IMG/VR virus record: IMGVR_UViG_3300038439_000018
Coordinates: 1 to 34,144 of that record
From: a virus
DNA length: 34,144 nucleotides
Strand: one strand, 5' to 3'
Shown piece after piece: positions 19,191 through 26,870 of the stretch. A model generated the notes under the pieces. That model searched no databases. It saw nothing but the letters and a program-made list of their open reading frames with translations, and was not told the origin of the DNA. Every line of letters begins with the position of its first letter. Positions within the stretch are counted from its first letter, which is position 1. A program made the translations under genes and the position numbers.

Positions 19191-19772
19191 ATGAAATTTC
19201 AAAAAGGACACAAGGTAAACTTAGGGAAAAGGAACCATCTTGGATTTAAACACTCCGAGGAAAGTAAACTTAAAATCGGTGAAAAGTCAAAAGGTCGTAA
19301 AGTTTGGAATACCGGGATACCTTGGCCTGAAGAAATGAAAGAAAGAATAAGCCAAACTAATAAGCTAAAAGGTATTGAACCAAAGGTGCAATATATCGGT
19401 TTAGGCGAAAAGCATTGGAATTGGAAAAAAGATAGAACCAAATTAAAACGATTCAACGATACAGCAAAGGATAGAAGAAGTTATGCATATTCGGAGTGGC
19501 GAAAAGGGGTTTGGTTACGAGATAATTGGAAATGCAGAATAGCAAACGAAGATTGTAGTGGTAGGATTGAAGCACACCATATTCTTAATTATACATATTG
19601 TCCAGAATTGCGTTATGATATTAATAATGGCATCACTTTATGCCGCGCTCATCATCCTTCTAAGCGAATAGAAGAAAAACAATTAATTCCTGTTTTCCGA
19701 GAGATAGTAGGTTGGACAGAGGCAGACCTGGGTAGACTAAAGGAAGCAGAACTATTGGAGGTGCGACAGTGA
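19191..19772 (+). CDS. HNH endonuclease with NUMOD3 DNA-binding motifs (homing type)
   Basis: In this 193-residue protein, two NUMOD3-like repeats lie in the N-terminal third (NHLGFKHSEESKLKIGEKSK at 15-34 and PEEMKERISQTNKLKG at 46-61). The HNH centre reads RIEAHHILNY (125-134, H129/H130), NNGITLCRAHH (145-155), with supporting C115, C122, C151. This is the pattern of phage free-standing homing endonucleases, which cut intron- or endonuclease-less relatives and spread. It is AT-rich compared with its neighbours, has no Shine-Dalgarno, and sits at the junction of the sugar cassette and the tail genes, all signs of recent arrival. Its final 25 residues return to the local composition. Confidence 0.85.
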   Translation: MKFQKGHKVNLGKRNHLGFKHSEESKLKIGEKSKGRKVWNTGIPWPEEMKERISQTNKLKGIEPKVQYIGLGEKHWNWKKDRTKLKRFNDTAKDRRSYAYSEWRKGVWLRDNWKCRIANEDCSGRIEAHHILNYTYCPELRYDINNGITLCRAHHPSKRIEEKQLIPVFREIVGWTEADLGRLKEAELLEVRQ

Positions 19773-20167
19773 AACGTAGCTACGCTTGCTTAAAGTACCG
19801 TAACATGCGGATCAGGCACCTGCAGTTCAAGAATGGGCTGTTGGTGGTCAATAATGCCACTGATAAGGAATTGGTGGAAACTAATGGGTTCTATATGGCC
19901 CACATTTTCCCGGTCCCTGCACCGGAAGAGGAGAAATCAAATGGCAAAGATGATGAAGGCGAAAGAAATGAAGATGGCGAGTCCAAAGATGTCCAGTCCG
20001 AAGTTGCCGAAGGCCCCGCCCCCCCCGAGAGCGAAAGCTCTGGCAAAGGGCAAAATGCCAGCACAACTAAAAAAGGTGTCGGCCGCGGCAGAAAAGGAGT
20101 TCGAAAAGGGAAAGGGAAAAAAGAACCCATTCGGAAGATAGCAAATGACACCTCCGTCGGTAGGTAA
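19769..20167 (+). CDS. Hypothetical virion-region protein with a charged tail (132 aa)
   Basis: A GTG overlaps the HNH stop and opens a 132-residue frame. Residues 1-50 form a compact domain: (V/M)KRSYACLKYRNMRIRHLQF, FKNGLLVVNN and TNGFYMAHIFPVP. From residue 55 the chain is acidic, then Gly/Lys/Arg-rich (GVGRGRKGVRKGKGKK), with low complexity. The tail coincides exactly with a second, well-supported basic gene in another frame, so it may be a by-product of that gene's sequence. GGAGG lies about 5 bases before the GTG. It overlaps the adaptor gene by 23 bases. No family recognised. Confidence 0.6.
   Translation: MKRSYACLKYRNMRIRHLQFKNGLLVVNNATDKELVETNGFYMAHIFPVPAPEEEKSNGKDDEGERNEDGESKDVQSEVAEGPAPPESESSGKGQNASTTKKGVGRGRKGVRKGKGKKEPIRKIANDTSVGR
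19941..20141 (+). CDS. Basic Lys/Ala-rich protein encoded inside another gene (66 aa)
   Basis: It begins MAKMMKAKEMKMASPKMSSP, has a Pro-rich hinge (KAPPPPRAK) and ends EFEKGKGKKNPFGR. GAGGAG lies 7 bases before the ATG, an excellent site. Its stop is 3 bases before the adaptor ATG, so the chain upstream gene, this gene, adaptor is tightly packed. It overlaps the 132-residue frame for all 201 bases in a different frame. Small basic proteins with -NPF- ends are common just before tail-adaptor genes in this kind of phage. Function unknown. Confidence 0.6.
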   Translation: MAKMMKAKEMKMASPKMSSPKLPKAPPPPRAKALAKGKMPAQLKKVSAAAEKEFEKGKGKKNPFGR

Positions 20168-20867
20168 AACTCAGGGCGATATCGCAAGCGCCGTTTACAG
20201 TTGGCTCAAGGTCAGCACTAGACGACTGCCGGGTGCTGACCTGACCGACATTATCAATATGGCGCGGAAGGATATCAGCCGCAAGTACAAGCTCAATTAC
20301 TCGGAGAGTACCTACTCCTTTAGCACGGTGGTCAACCTTGCCACCTATGCCCTACCGGATGACTTCAGCCAGCCTTATTTGTTCCGGTATCTGGACAGCG
20401 AGAGCAACAAGTGGGTATTCCTCCGGTATAAGGCTTATGACGACTTCATGAGCAAGGGCATAACTGGGGATGAGGAGTTGGTGGGGGACGATGCTGTAGC
20501 CGGGGCACCAGAGGAATACACCTGGTGGCAGCGCAACCTGATACTGCGGCCCACCCCCACGGCTATCATACCCATGTACTTCGATTACTTCTCCCTGTAT
20601 TCGGAGATGGCCACGGCTGGCCTGTATGATTCCCTAACCATGTACGCCTGGGATGTTCTTCTGTTTAAGTGTCTGGAGTACGCCAGTCGGTACTTACTGG
20701 AGGACCAAAGGGCGTTAATATGGGAGGCCAAAGCTGAGGCCACCATGATGGATTTATCTATGGACTACAGCAGAGCCAAAAGTGCCGCCCGGATTCCACA
20801 GGCCCAGGAGTATGGGTCATATCTCGGTACTGGTCGCCATCATGAATACTGGTGGTATTTCTTTTAA
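20145..20867 (+). CDS. Head-tail adaptor (connector) protein, gp4/gp6-like
   Basis: It begins MTPPSVGKTQGDIASAVYSW, then LPGADLTDIINMARKDISRK, a helix pair typical of portal-bound adaptors. A beta-rich middle has STVVNLATYALPDDFSQPY and PEEYTWWQRNLILRPTP; a C-terminal helix follows (LFKCLEYASRYLLEDQRALI). The order helical N-terminus, beta domain and long helix matches podoviral adaptors, which ring the portal and link it to the nozzle. Its place before the nozzle supports this. The assignment is by architecture and context, 240 residues. Confidence 0.6.
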   Translation: MTPPSVGKTQGDIASAVYSWLKVSTRRLPGADLTDIINMARKDISRKYKLNYSESTYSFSTVVNLATYALPDDFSQPYLFRYLDSESNKWVFLRYKAYDDFMSKGITGDEELVGDDAVAGAPEEYTWWQRNLILRPTPTAIIPMYFDYFSLYSEMATAGLYDSLTMYAWDVLLFKCLEYASRYLLEDQRALIWEAKAEATMMDLSMDYSRAKSAARIPQAQEYGSYLGTGRHHEYWWYFF

Positions 20868-20877
20868 GGGGTAAAAT

Positions 20878-21936
20878 ATGGCACTGCCTAATCAGTTAAA
20901 AAGCGCCCGGATGACCGGCAGCACCTTGGGTAAAGATATTCCTACCAATATCGGAGCCTTGGAACAAGCTATTTGCGATATCTTCGGGTTTACGATTAAC
21001 GTAAACGTCACCGAATCCCCTGTAGGCTCTGACAATGCTGGAATAATCACTAAGGCACTGTTGCGTCAAAAGGCCGCGGCCCCGGTAGGGTGGCGATTCT
21101 TGGACAGTACTGGGGGGGGCGAATTCCGACTGGTCAATAATGGCACTTACGTCAGCATAGACCAGAATACCGGAACCGAAGGCACCCCTATCTGGACCAA
21201 CCAATGGAAGATGGCGATTGCTACCGGGATAGTTACCTTTTCAGCCATCCCGGTCGGCCCCGCGGCTGACCCCTCGTCTGATAACCAACTGGCGAGGAAG
21301 GCTTACGTAGATTCATTAGTACCGGCGGCTGTGCTGCTGACAGGGGATCAGTCGGTTGCTGGAATTAAATCCTTTGGCAGTTTTCCGATTACGCCATCCA
21401 CCGCCCCCACCACTGATTACCAGGTGGCCAATAAGAAGTATGTAGATGGCCAGTTAGTACCACCGACTTATTTAGCCATTCTTCAGAACCGCCAGGTTCA
21501 GAATACCGGCGGGGGAACAGCTACATCTGGGTCGTGGTTGATTGTTCCCCTCAATACTGAATATGAAGATGCCAACAATATTATTGATTCTTCTGCCCTC
21601 CCCGCCTTTTCTCTTGCGGCTGGCACTTATAGAATTGAGGCAATCATTCTATTTAATAACGTCGGCTATGCTCAAGTAAGATTATATAATGTGACTGATG
21701 TTGGTACACAACAAAATATTGCCGCAAAGGGTATGTTGGGAACGTCAGTAACGGCTATGGCAGGCTATTATGGAGATGGTGCTTCGGAAATATATGGAAC
21801 TTTTATTATAACTGGTACTAAGCAATTTAGAATTGAGTACCAAGTAAATACTACTTCTGTGGACATCGGCTTTGGAAGACCAGCTAACTTTGGCGTAGAA
21901 GTTTACTCCCAGGTGAAGATTACGAAGATTAATTAA
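20878..21936 (+). CDS. Tail fibre-like protein with a C1q/TNF-like head domain
   Basis: This 352-residue protein has two copies of a fibre-type segment, SSDNQLARKAYVDSL (131-145) and TTDYQVANKKYVDGQ (178-192), each followed by a variable strand. This A-x-K-x-Y-V-D pattern is common in phage tail fibres. Residues 200-352 are beta-rich: YLAILQNRQVQNTGGGT, SLAAGTYRIEAIILFNNVG, EIYGTFIITGTKQFRIEYQV and VEVYSQVKITKIN, in the order of a C1q/TNF-like jelly roll, often a receptor-binding trimer tip. AAGGGG precedes the ATG by 6 bases. Host contact is inferred, not shown. Confidence 0.6.
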   Translation: MALPNQLKSARMTGSTLGKDIPTNIGALEQAICDIFGFTINVNVTESPVGSDNAGIITKALLRQKAAAPVGWRFLDSTGGGEFRLVNNGTYVSIDQNTGTEGTPIWTNQWKMAIATGIVTFSAIPVGPAADPSSDNQLARKAYVDSLVPAAVLLTGDQSVAGIKSFGSFPITPSTAPTTDYQVANKKYVDGQLVPPTYLAILQNRQVQNTGGGTATSGSWLIVPLNTEYEDANNIIDSSALPAFSLAAGTYRIEAIILFNNVGYAQVRLYNVTDVGTQQNIAAKGMLGTSVTAMAGYYGDGASEIYGTFIITGTKQFRIEYQVNTTSVDIGFGRPANFGVEVYSQVKITKIN

Positions 21937-21939
21937 ATT

Positions 21940-23493
21940 ATGGCTACTACTAACCCCTCTATCTCCATCCCAATTCCTATCCAGGGTCAGCGCGCCGACC
22001 TGGATAGGAAGGATGTGCCCTTGGGTTCTGCGGCAGTTTTACAGAACTGGATTTGCAGAGAGGGGAAATTCCAGGTTCGCCCAGGATATAGAACTGTTGG
22101 GGATGCTTTAGCTGATAGGCCCACTAGAATGATTACTTTTTATAACGCGGCCGGATACTACGATACTATTGTGGGCACAATAGCGCACTGGTACTTGTGG
22201 AATCTGGGGACGTTAAACTGGGTTGATATTACTGACCCTGCCAATCCACTGACGGGGGGGGACTTAACCTCCCAGAGATTTAGAACCTTTATGAAAGGAA
22301 CGCCCCCTATAAACTACGTAGTAGGGGTAAATGGGTGGGACGATAAGCCCAAAAAATGGGATGGGTCTTCCCAATATTATAAGGATATGGGGGGTAGCCC
22401 TCCTTACGCCAAGTGTATAGCGGTCAACTTTAATCGTATGCTCCTGGGGAACTATAAGGCCGGAAATGTAGAATATCCTATGGGAGTAACTGTTTCGGCG
22501 TTTAATGACTTTGAGTCCGGGTGGTTGTCTACTCAAACCGTAATACTATCAGATACCAGTGCCCCCATCATGGCTATGAGAGAGATGGGGCCAAATACCA
22601 GCGTCTATAAACAGGACGCTATTTATGTGGCTGCCGGCCAAGCAGCCATCGATCCCTTCAACTTTACGCTCTATTATACGGGGATATCCGGTCCGGTAAG
22701 TGGTCCTGCTATCGTATCACTACCCAACCTGAATGTTCACCTGGGTAACGATGGGCAATTGCATATGTTTGATGGAGTCTCACTTTCCCCCTTGCCCCCA
22801 TCTGTTGCATACCACATTCAAAACACCTGGGACCCAAGTAAGGCATACCGAGCCTTTGGGTTTTATGATTCCCGTAGGCAGGAAATCTACTTCTTCTACG
22901 CCGACTTAGACCATGAGTGGCCGAACCAGGGAATTATGGTCAATAAGATCAATGGCACCGTTTGGCCCCTGACTTTTGGCCAGTTAATGCCCACTTGTGG
23001 AATGCAGTTAAAAACAGAGGTGAACCTAACCATCGCAGAGATGACTGAACCCCTAAGTTTTTACACTAGTGCATTGGATACCCTGGGGTATATTCACAAT
23101 ACCCTGTGGCTGGCGGATGAGAGTGGGCGGGTGATAGAGGAGCGTGGAACTGATGATGCCGGGGACCCAATCCCCTTCGATCTGAAATTGGGGCTTATAA
23201 CCCCTGACCCAGACAGTAGGGATTATCTGACGATAATTGAGAGCGAACACCTGTTCCCCCGCGCCGCGGCTAACCAGCCGGTGGATATCACTTTGGGATA
23301 TTCTGATTCTGGGGAAGACCCGGTTGATGAGTCATTGGGGGCGGGTCAGATAGATATAGGGGAGGAGGGGCCATACATTATCGGCCATGAGGAGACCAGC
23401 AGGTTATTTACCCTAAAGATTGCTGGGGAAGGTACAGAAGAGATACAGTGGCGGGGAAGTTTTATAAGCGGTGTCCAGAGGGGTCCAGCATGA
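21940..23493 (+). CDS. Tail nozzle / stabilisation protein (P22 gp10-like)
   Basis: This 517-residue, beta-rich protein begins MATTNPSISIPIPIQGQRAD and shows DRKDVPLGSAAVLQNWICRE followed by GKFQVRPGYR, the opening I associate with phage stabilisation proteins (PF11134 type). Repeated W/Y-rich strands (HWYLWNLGTLNWVDIT, NGWDDKPKKWDGSSQYY, LGNDGQLHMFDGVSLS, RRQEIYFFYADLDHEW) suggest a beta-propeller. Such proteins form the hexameric tube below the adaptor, closing the DNA channel and attaching the needle or spikes. A weak ribosome site precedes the ATG. The order adaptor, fibre, nozzle is consistent. Confidence 0.65.
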   Translation: MATTNPSISIPIPIQGQRADLDRKDVPLGSAAVLQNWICREGKFQVRPGYRTVGDALADRPTRMITFYNAAGYYDTIVGTIAHWYLWNLGTLNWVDITDPANPLTGGDLTSQRFRTFMKGTPPINYVVGVNGWDDKPKKWDGSSQYYKDMGGSPPYAKCIAVNFNRMLLGNYKAGNVEYPMGVTVSAFNDFESGWLSTQTVILSDTSAPIMAMREMGPNTSVYKQDAIYVAAGQAAIDPFNFTLYYTGISGPVSGPAIVSLPNLNVHLGNDGQLHMFDGVSLSPLPPSVAYHIQNTWDPSKAYRAFGFYDSRRQEIYFFYADLDHEWPNQGIMVNKINGTVWPLTFGQLMPTCGMQLKTEVNLTIAEMTEPLSFYTSALDTLGYIHNTLWLADESGRVIEERGTDDAGDPIPFDLKLGLITPDPDSRDYLTIIESEHLFPRAAANQPVDITLGYSDSGEDPVDESLGAGQIDIGEEGPYIIGHEETSRLFTLKIAGEGTEEIQWRGSFISGVQRGPA

Positions 23494-23765
23494 ATAGGTT
23501 ATTACCAGTTTTTATTAAATTGCCGGAGCCTCCGCGGGGATCGACTGACTCAAACTATATTTCAAACTGGATACGAGATACGCTTTTCGTATTTTTGGCC
23601 AACCTTTACCGGTCTTTAGCCGACCGCAGTGAGGAAGTGATACAGGAGGGAACCCTTGCCCAAAGACCTGCCGCGATAGGCCGTAGGCGATTTTATTATG
23701 CCACCGATACGGATGACCTTTATTATGACAAAGGATCGTGGATGAAGGTGGGTCATGGAGTATAG
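23490..23765 (+). CDS. Small tail-region structural protein (91 aa)
   Basis: It begins MNRLLPVFIKLPEPPRGSTD, has a helix (SNWIRDTLFVFLANLYRSLA) and ends RRRFYYATDTDDLYYDKGSW. The R-R-F-Y-Y-A-T-D-T-x-x-L-Y-Y-x-x-G-x-W segment is a short strand motif found in many phage virion proteins. The chosen ATG overlaps the nozzle stop (ATGA) with AGAGGGG 6 bases upstream, so the longer frame from 23448 is rejected. Role unknown, possibly a tail accessory. Confidence 0.6.
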   Translation: MNRLLPVFIKLPEPPRGSTDSNYISNWIRDTLFVFLANLYRSLADRSEEVIQEGTLAQRPAAIGRRRFYYATDTDDLYYDKGSWMKVGHGV

Positions 23766-24222
23766 GGCTGTGGTTATAACCAAAGGGGATAAGGAGTCCT
23801 GGGGACTGGTGCCTGAATTATTGGATAGAGTAAAAACCTTTTGTACTAAATACGATACTGATACAGACGGCATTAGTATATGTCGGTTGGTAGAGACTCA
23901 CTTTATAATAGATAACCCTCAATTATTCATGGTGGCATGTATGCGGGGGGATGAGATGGTAGGACATTCCTTAGCCAGTATAGAAGTTTATTATGAAAAA
24001 AGGGTATTAACTATTATTCAACTGGAACTGGATAATGTAGTAGATAGAGATATAATAATGAAGGGGTTTAATGCTATTCTTAGTTGGGGGATGCTGCAAG
24101 GTGCAGAGGACGTGCGGATATCAACCGGAACGAGAGCCAAGGCCAAAATGCTGAGAAGGTTCTATGGATTCAAACCCCACCGGATGGTTATGATTAGGCC
24201 ATTGGTAGGGCAGGGGGTATAG
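23755..24222 (+). CDS. GNAT-like N-acetyltransferase-fold protein
   Basis: In this 155-residue protein, a beta-strand run LFMVACMRGDEMVGHSLASI fits the GNAT central sheet, and RVLTIIQLELDNVVD is the usual acidic strand before the CoA loop. RAKAKMLRRFYGFKPHRMVM (C-terminal) is the typical R-F-Y-x-x-x-G-F-x-x-x end of GNAT proteins. The Q/R-x-x-G-x-G/A pyrophosphate loop is not obvious, so acetyl-CoA binding is uncertain. Such proteins are frequent in podovirus tail operons with unknown targets. AAGGTG precedes the ATG and overlaps the previous gene. Confidence 0.65.
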   Translation: MEYRAVVITKGDKESWGLVPELLDRVKTFCTKYDTDTDGISICRLVETHFIIDNPQLFMVACMRGDEMVGHSLASIEVYYEKRVLTIIQLELDNVVDRDIIMKGFNAILSWGMLQGAEDVRISTGTRAKAKMLRRFYGFKPHRMVMIRPLVGQGV

Positions 24223-24224
24223 TT

Positions 24225-25067
24225 ATGGGAAGCGGCGGCGGCAGCGGTCAAGGTACGTCAACCACTGTATACCAGCCTGTACCATCGACTCAGGCCACTA
24301 CGGTTACCCCGCAAATTCCCGCGGAGTTAAAACCACTGGTTAGCGGCAGTGCGGCACAGTTGCTGGATATACAAGCAATGGCCCCTTTGAGTCAGTATCT
24401 GCAATCCAACCCCCAACAAATTGCGCCCTTAACAGATTTGCAGAACTATGGGGCTTCTCTCGTTCCCACCATCAACCAGATGCCATTAAATGAGACACTG
24501 GCTCAACAATTCAGTTACTTGTCCCCTTATGTGGCAGCAGCCCCCTTACCAGCGTCACTTGCCGATGACCCCCTGGTTCAGGCTCAGCAACAGGCATTCG
24601 AGGCAAACGCGTTACCATTAATCCAAAATCAAGCGGCTAAGGCTGGCTTGGGCGCGTCCTCCTCCTACCTGGACGCCATAGCCAGGGGGGAGGCAGCTAC
24701 GTTGCCGGGGGCCATCAATACGGCCCTGGCGACAGAATTGGCCCAGCAGCAGGGGGTGGTTGGTGCTATGGGCCAGGGTGCTACTACCTTGGCTGGTTTG
24801 AGTGCGGCGGATACTGCTAGGTTACAGGGTGCTATCGGCACGGCTGAGGCAGTTGGAGGGGTTCAGCAAACCAATCAGCAAGCTGTACTTAATGCTGCTT
24901 ACCAAGATTATCTGCGTAGGATGGGACTGGCTGAGCAAGCCGTAATGGGTCCGGCTGGGTTGTTTCCGTCTACTATTGGGACATCCTCTGTTAGTAGTGG
25001 GACCCAGTACATAAATCCAACCGTGACTTCCGGACAGACTACAAGCGGTGGTGGTTTATTTAAGTAG
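24225..25067 (+). CDS. Putative ejection / internal virion protein (280 aa, Ala/Gln-rich)
   Basis: It begins MGSGGGSGQGTSTTVYQPVP, with a flexible Gly/Ser/Thr start, then Ala/Gln-rich helices (LAQQFSYLSPYVAAAPLP, DDPLVQAQQQAFEANALPLI, AAYQDYLRRMGLAEQAV), and a Gly/Ser/Thr end. Composition, position after the nozzle and before the giant protein, and the linked neighbours agree with podoviral ejection proteins, which leave the capsid ahead of DNA to form a channel. GGGGG lies upstream of the ATG. No catalytic motif is seen. Confidence 0.5.
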   Translation: MGSGGGSGQGTSTTVYQPVPSTQATTVTPQIPAELKPLVSGSAAQLLDIQAMAPLSQYLQSNPQQIAPLTDLQNYGASLVPTINQMPLNETLAQQFSYLSPYVAAAPLPASLADDPLVQAQQQAFEANALPLIQNQAAKAGLGASSSYLDAIARGEAATLPGAINTALATELAQQQGVVGAMGQGATTLAGLSAADTARLQGAIGTAEAVGGVQQTNQQAVLNAAYQDYLRRMGLAEQAVMGPAGLFPSTIGTSSVSSGTQYINPTVTSGQTTSGGGLFK

Positions 25068-25077
25068 GGGGTGGAAT

Positions 25078-25668
25078 ATGGAAGCATTAGCGGCAATACC
25101 GGCAGGCATAAGTGCTTTGGTTGGAGGGGGCGGGGCTGCCGCTGGAGCAGGTATAGGGACCACTTTATTGAAGGCAGCCCCACTGGTGATGAGTGCCGGG
25201 TCGCTCCTTACTAAAGACAAAACCATGAAGGATTTGTTGGGGATAGGGTCTTTGGTGGCTGGTGGGGCTAACTTATTGGGCGGCTTTGGGGGTGGGGGCG
25301 GGTCTGATTTGATAAACAACGCTGCCAGCTCCCCGGCTACTGGAGCAGGTGTTCCACCCGCAAGCTTGCCCGGAGCAAGCGCGCCCCCTCCCGCCGTATC
25401 CGCTCCGGTTACTGCCGCCGCTGATACACGGTTCAAGGACCTGATGGGGATGACTTATATGGGGTCTACGATAGGAGGAGTTCTTGGCGGTCAGAAGACC
25501 AACCCATTCCAACTTCCGCCTCCGGGCCAAAATATGCCGTTACAGGAGGTTCCCCAAGTACAAAAACCTGTCATTGGCGCACCATCCTTTACCCCTGGGT
25601 CGAATAATCCCATAACCCAGGCGGCTTTCCAAAGGTGGTTACAGACGCAGCAGGGCATGGGGGCTTAA
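25078..25668 (+). CDS. Gly/Ala-rich putative ejection protein (196 aa)
   Basis: It begins MEALAAIPAGISALVGGGGA and has two hydrophobic Gly/Ala stretches (residues 3-45 and 58-80) that could insert into a membrane, followed by a Pro/Gln-rich tail. The start follows GGGGTGGAAT and is preferred to a frame opening at 25048, which would overlap the previous gene. Glycine-zipper-like membrane segments are typical of ejection proteins that form a pore. No family match is claimed. Confidence 0.5.
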   Translation: MEALAAIPAGISALVGGGGAAAGAGIGTTLLKAAPLVMSAGSLLTKDKTMKDLLGIGSLVAGGANLLGGFGGGGGSDLINNAASSPATGAGVPPASLPGASAPPPAVSAPVTAAADTRFKDLMGMTYMGSTIGGVLGGQKTNPFQLPPPGQNMPLQEVPQVQKPVIGAPSFTPGSNNPITQAAFQRWLQTQQGMGA

Positions 25669-25669
25669 T

Positions 25670-25801
25670 TTGATCCTGTTTATCAGCACCAGTAGGGAAT
25701 CCTTAGACTTTGCCCGGCGGTGCAAGGAGGAAGGCACCGATATACGGTACTACCTCCACGCCAAGCGCCAGTGTAAACGCTGGGATATTAAGGTTTTATG
25801 A
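25670..25801 (+). CDS. Possible 43-residue protein with TTG start
   Basis: A TTG one base after the previous TAA opens LILFISTSRESLDFARRCKE and continues EGTDIRYYLHAKRQCKRWD, ending IKVL. The pattern L-D-F-A-x-R-C-x-x-E-G-x-x-V/I-R resembles the first strand-helix-strand of ATP-grasp (PurD-like) proteins I associate with some phages, though only this N-terminal piece is present. It may be a remnant or an orphan domain. A weak G-rich site lies upstream. It fills the space before the next ejection gene exactly. Confidence 0.4.
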   Translation: MILFISTSRESLDFARRCKEEGTDIRYYLHAKRQCKRWDIKVL

Positions 25802-25817
25802 CAAAAAGGTGATGTAA

Positions 25818-26870
25818 ATGGACGCACTATCTGGAATTTTTAGCGGTAAGTCTGCTGGTGGTGGTGATACCAATGCGAGTGCTGGGGCAGGAGCCGGGAC
25901 TACCCGGACCCCTACACCGGCCCCCCCGGTAGCAACCCCGGCGGCCCCTAAGCCGATGTCCCCGTGGATTAGTTATGGATTACCTGCACTGGCGGGGGTA
26001 GTCAGTGCCGCGTCTCCTGCGGGTGCCAGGGGCATACAGGGTGCGTCTCATATAATGGCGGCGATGAACAAGGATACTGACCCCTACGGGATTAAGGTAT
26101 TGGAAGCCCAAGGTAAAGCCGATTCCATAACTACCCAGAGGGCCAAACAGGAAGAGAATCAGCGCATGTTCGATCAAAACCGTCAATTTAGAGGGGTGAT
26201 GGTTAAAAAGTATCCCGACTATGCAGATGAGATAAACGCTATACCGGATAAAGACTTATTCCCCATGTCTCAGAAACTGATAGAACGCCCCACCGATTCA
26301 GAGTATTCAGTAGCTGCCACGGCGGTATTGCCCAAGGGGGCCTCCCACAGAAATTTAACCCCTGAACAGGCTAATGCTGTGATGGAGAAAGTAAAGGAGA
26401 ATAGGGTAGATACTACTGCCAGGAAAGCCTTTGAAACCCAAATCATCAAGATTGACATGCCAGCACCGTCCAGGGGCGGTAAGGGCGGTGGCGACCCGGA
26501 ATCAAAATACGCTCAATTCCAAGACCCCGAAACAGGAGAATGGGGGCCAAAACAGAACAAGGAAGGCAAATGGATATTAAAGAGTCAGGTAGTAACAGGA
26601 ATTACCCCAGAGGATAGGGGGAAGCCAAAACCACCAACACCAGCAGAACAAAGAGCCATGAGAAAAGAGGCAAGAACTAACGCGATAAGAAACAATCCCG
26701 AGGCATGGTTGGACCCAAACAAGAGGGACGGTTTGATAAAAACTGAAATAGATAAGTTGAAAAACCAAGGAATTGCACCTAAAGCAGGCGGGGATACGCC
26801 CCCGGCGGCTACGCCTCCTGGTGCCTTAAATCTAGGGAAGTACAACCCCACGACGGGAAAATGGGAATAA
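25818..26870 (+). CDS. Putative ejection / internal virion protein (350 aa)
   Basis: It begins MDALSGIFSGKSAGGGDTNA and has a Gly/Ala/Thr/Pro-rich start, a membrane-type segment (YGLPALAGVVSAASPAGARG, residues 53-72), a long charged helical section (KADSITTQRAKQEENQRM onward) and a C-terminal tail rich in Lys, Pro and Gly with FQDPETGEWGPKQNKEGKW. AAGGTGATG precedes the ATG. It is followed by the giant protein, whose ATG overlaps its stop. Likely a partner in the same ejected complex; there is no enzyme signature. Confidence 0.5.
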   Translation: MDALSGIFSGKSAGGGDTNASAGAGAGTTRTPTPAPPVATPAAPKPMSPWISYGLPALAGVVSAASPAGARGIQGASHIMAAMNKDTDPYGIKVLEAQGKADSITTQRAKQEENQRMFDQNRQFRGVMVKKYPDYADEINAIPDKDLFPMSQKLIERPTDSEYSVAATAVLPKGASHRNLTPEQANAVMEKVKENRVDTTARKAFETQIIKIDMPAPSRGGKGGGDPESKYAQFQDPETGEWGPKQNKEGKWILKSQVVTGITPEDRGKPKPPTPAEQRAMRKEARTNAIRNNPEAWLDPNKRDGLIKTEIDKLKNQGIAPKAGGDTPPAATPPGALNLGKYNPTTGKWE

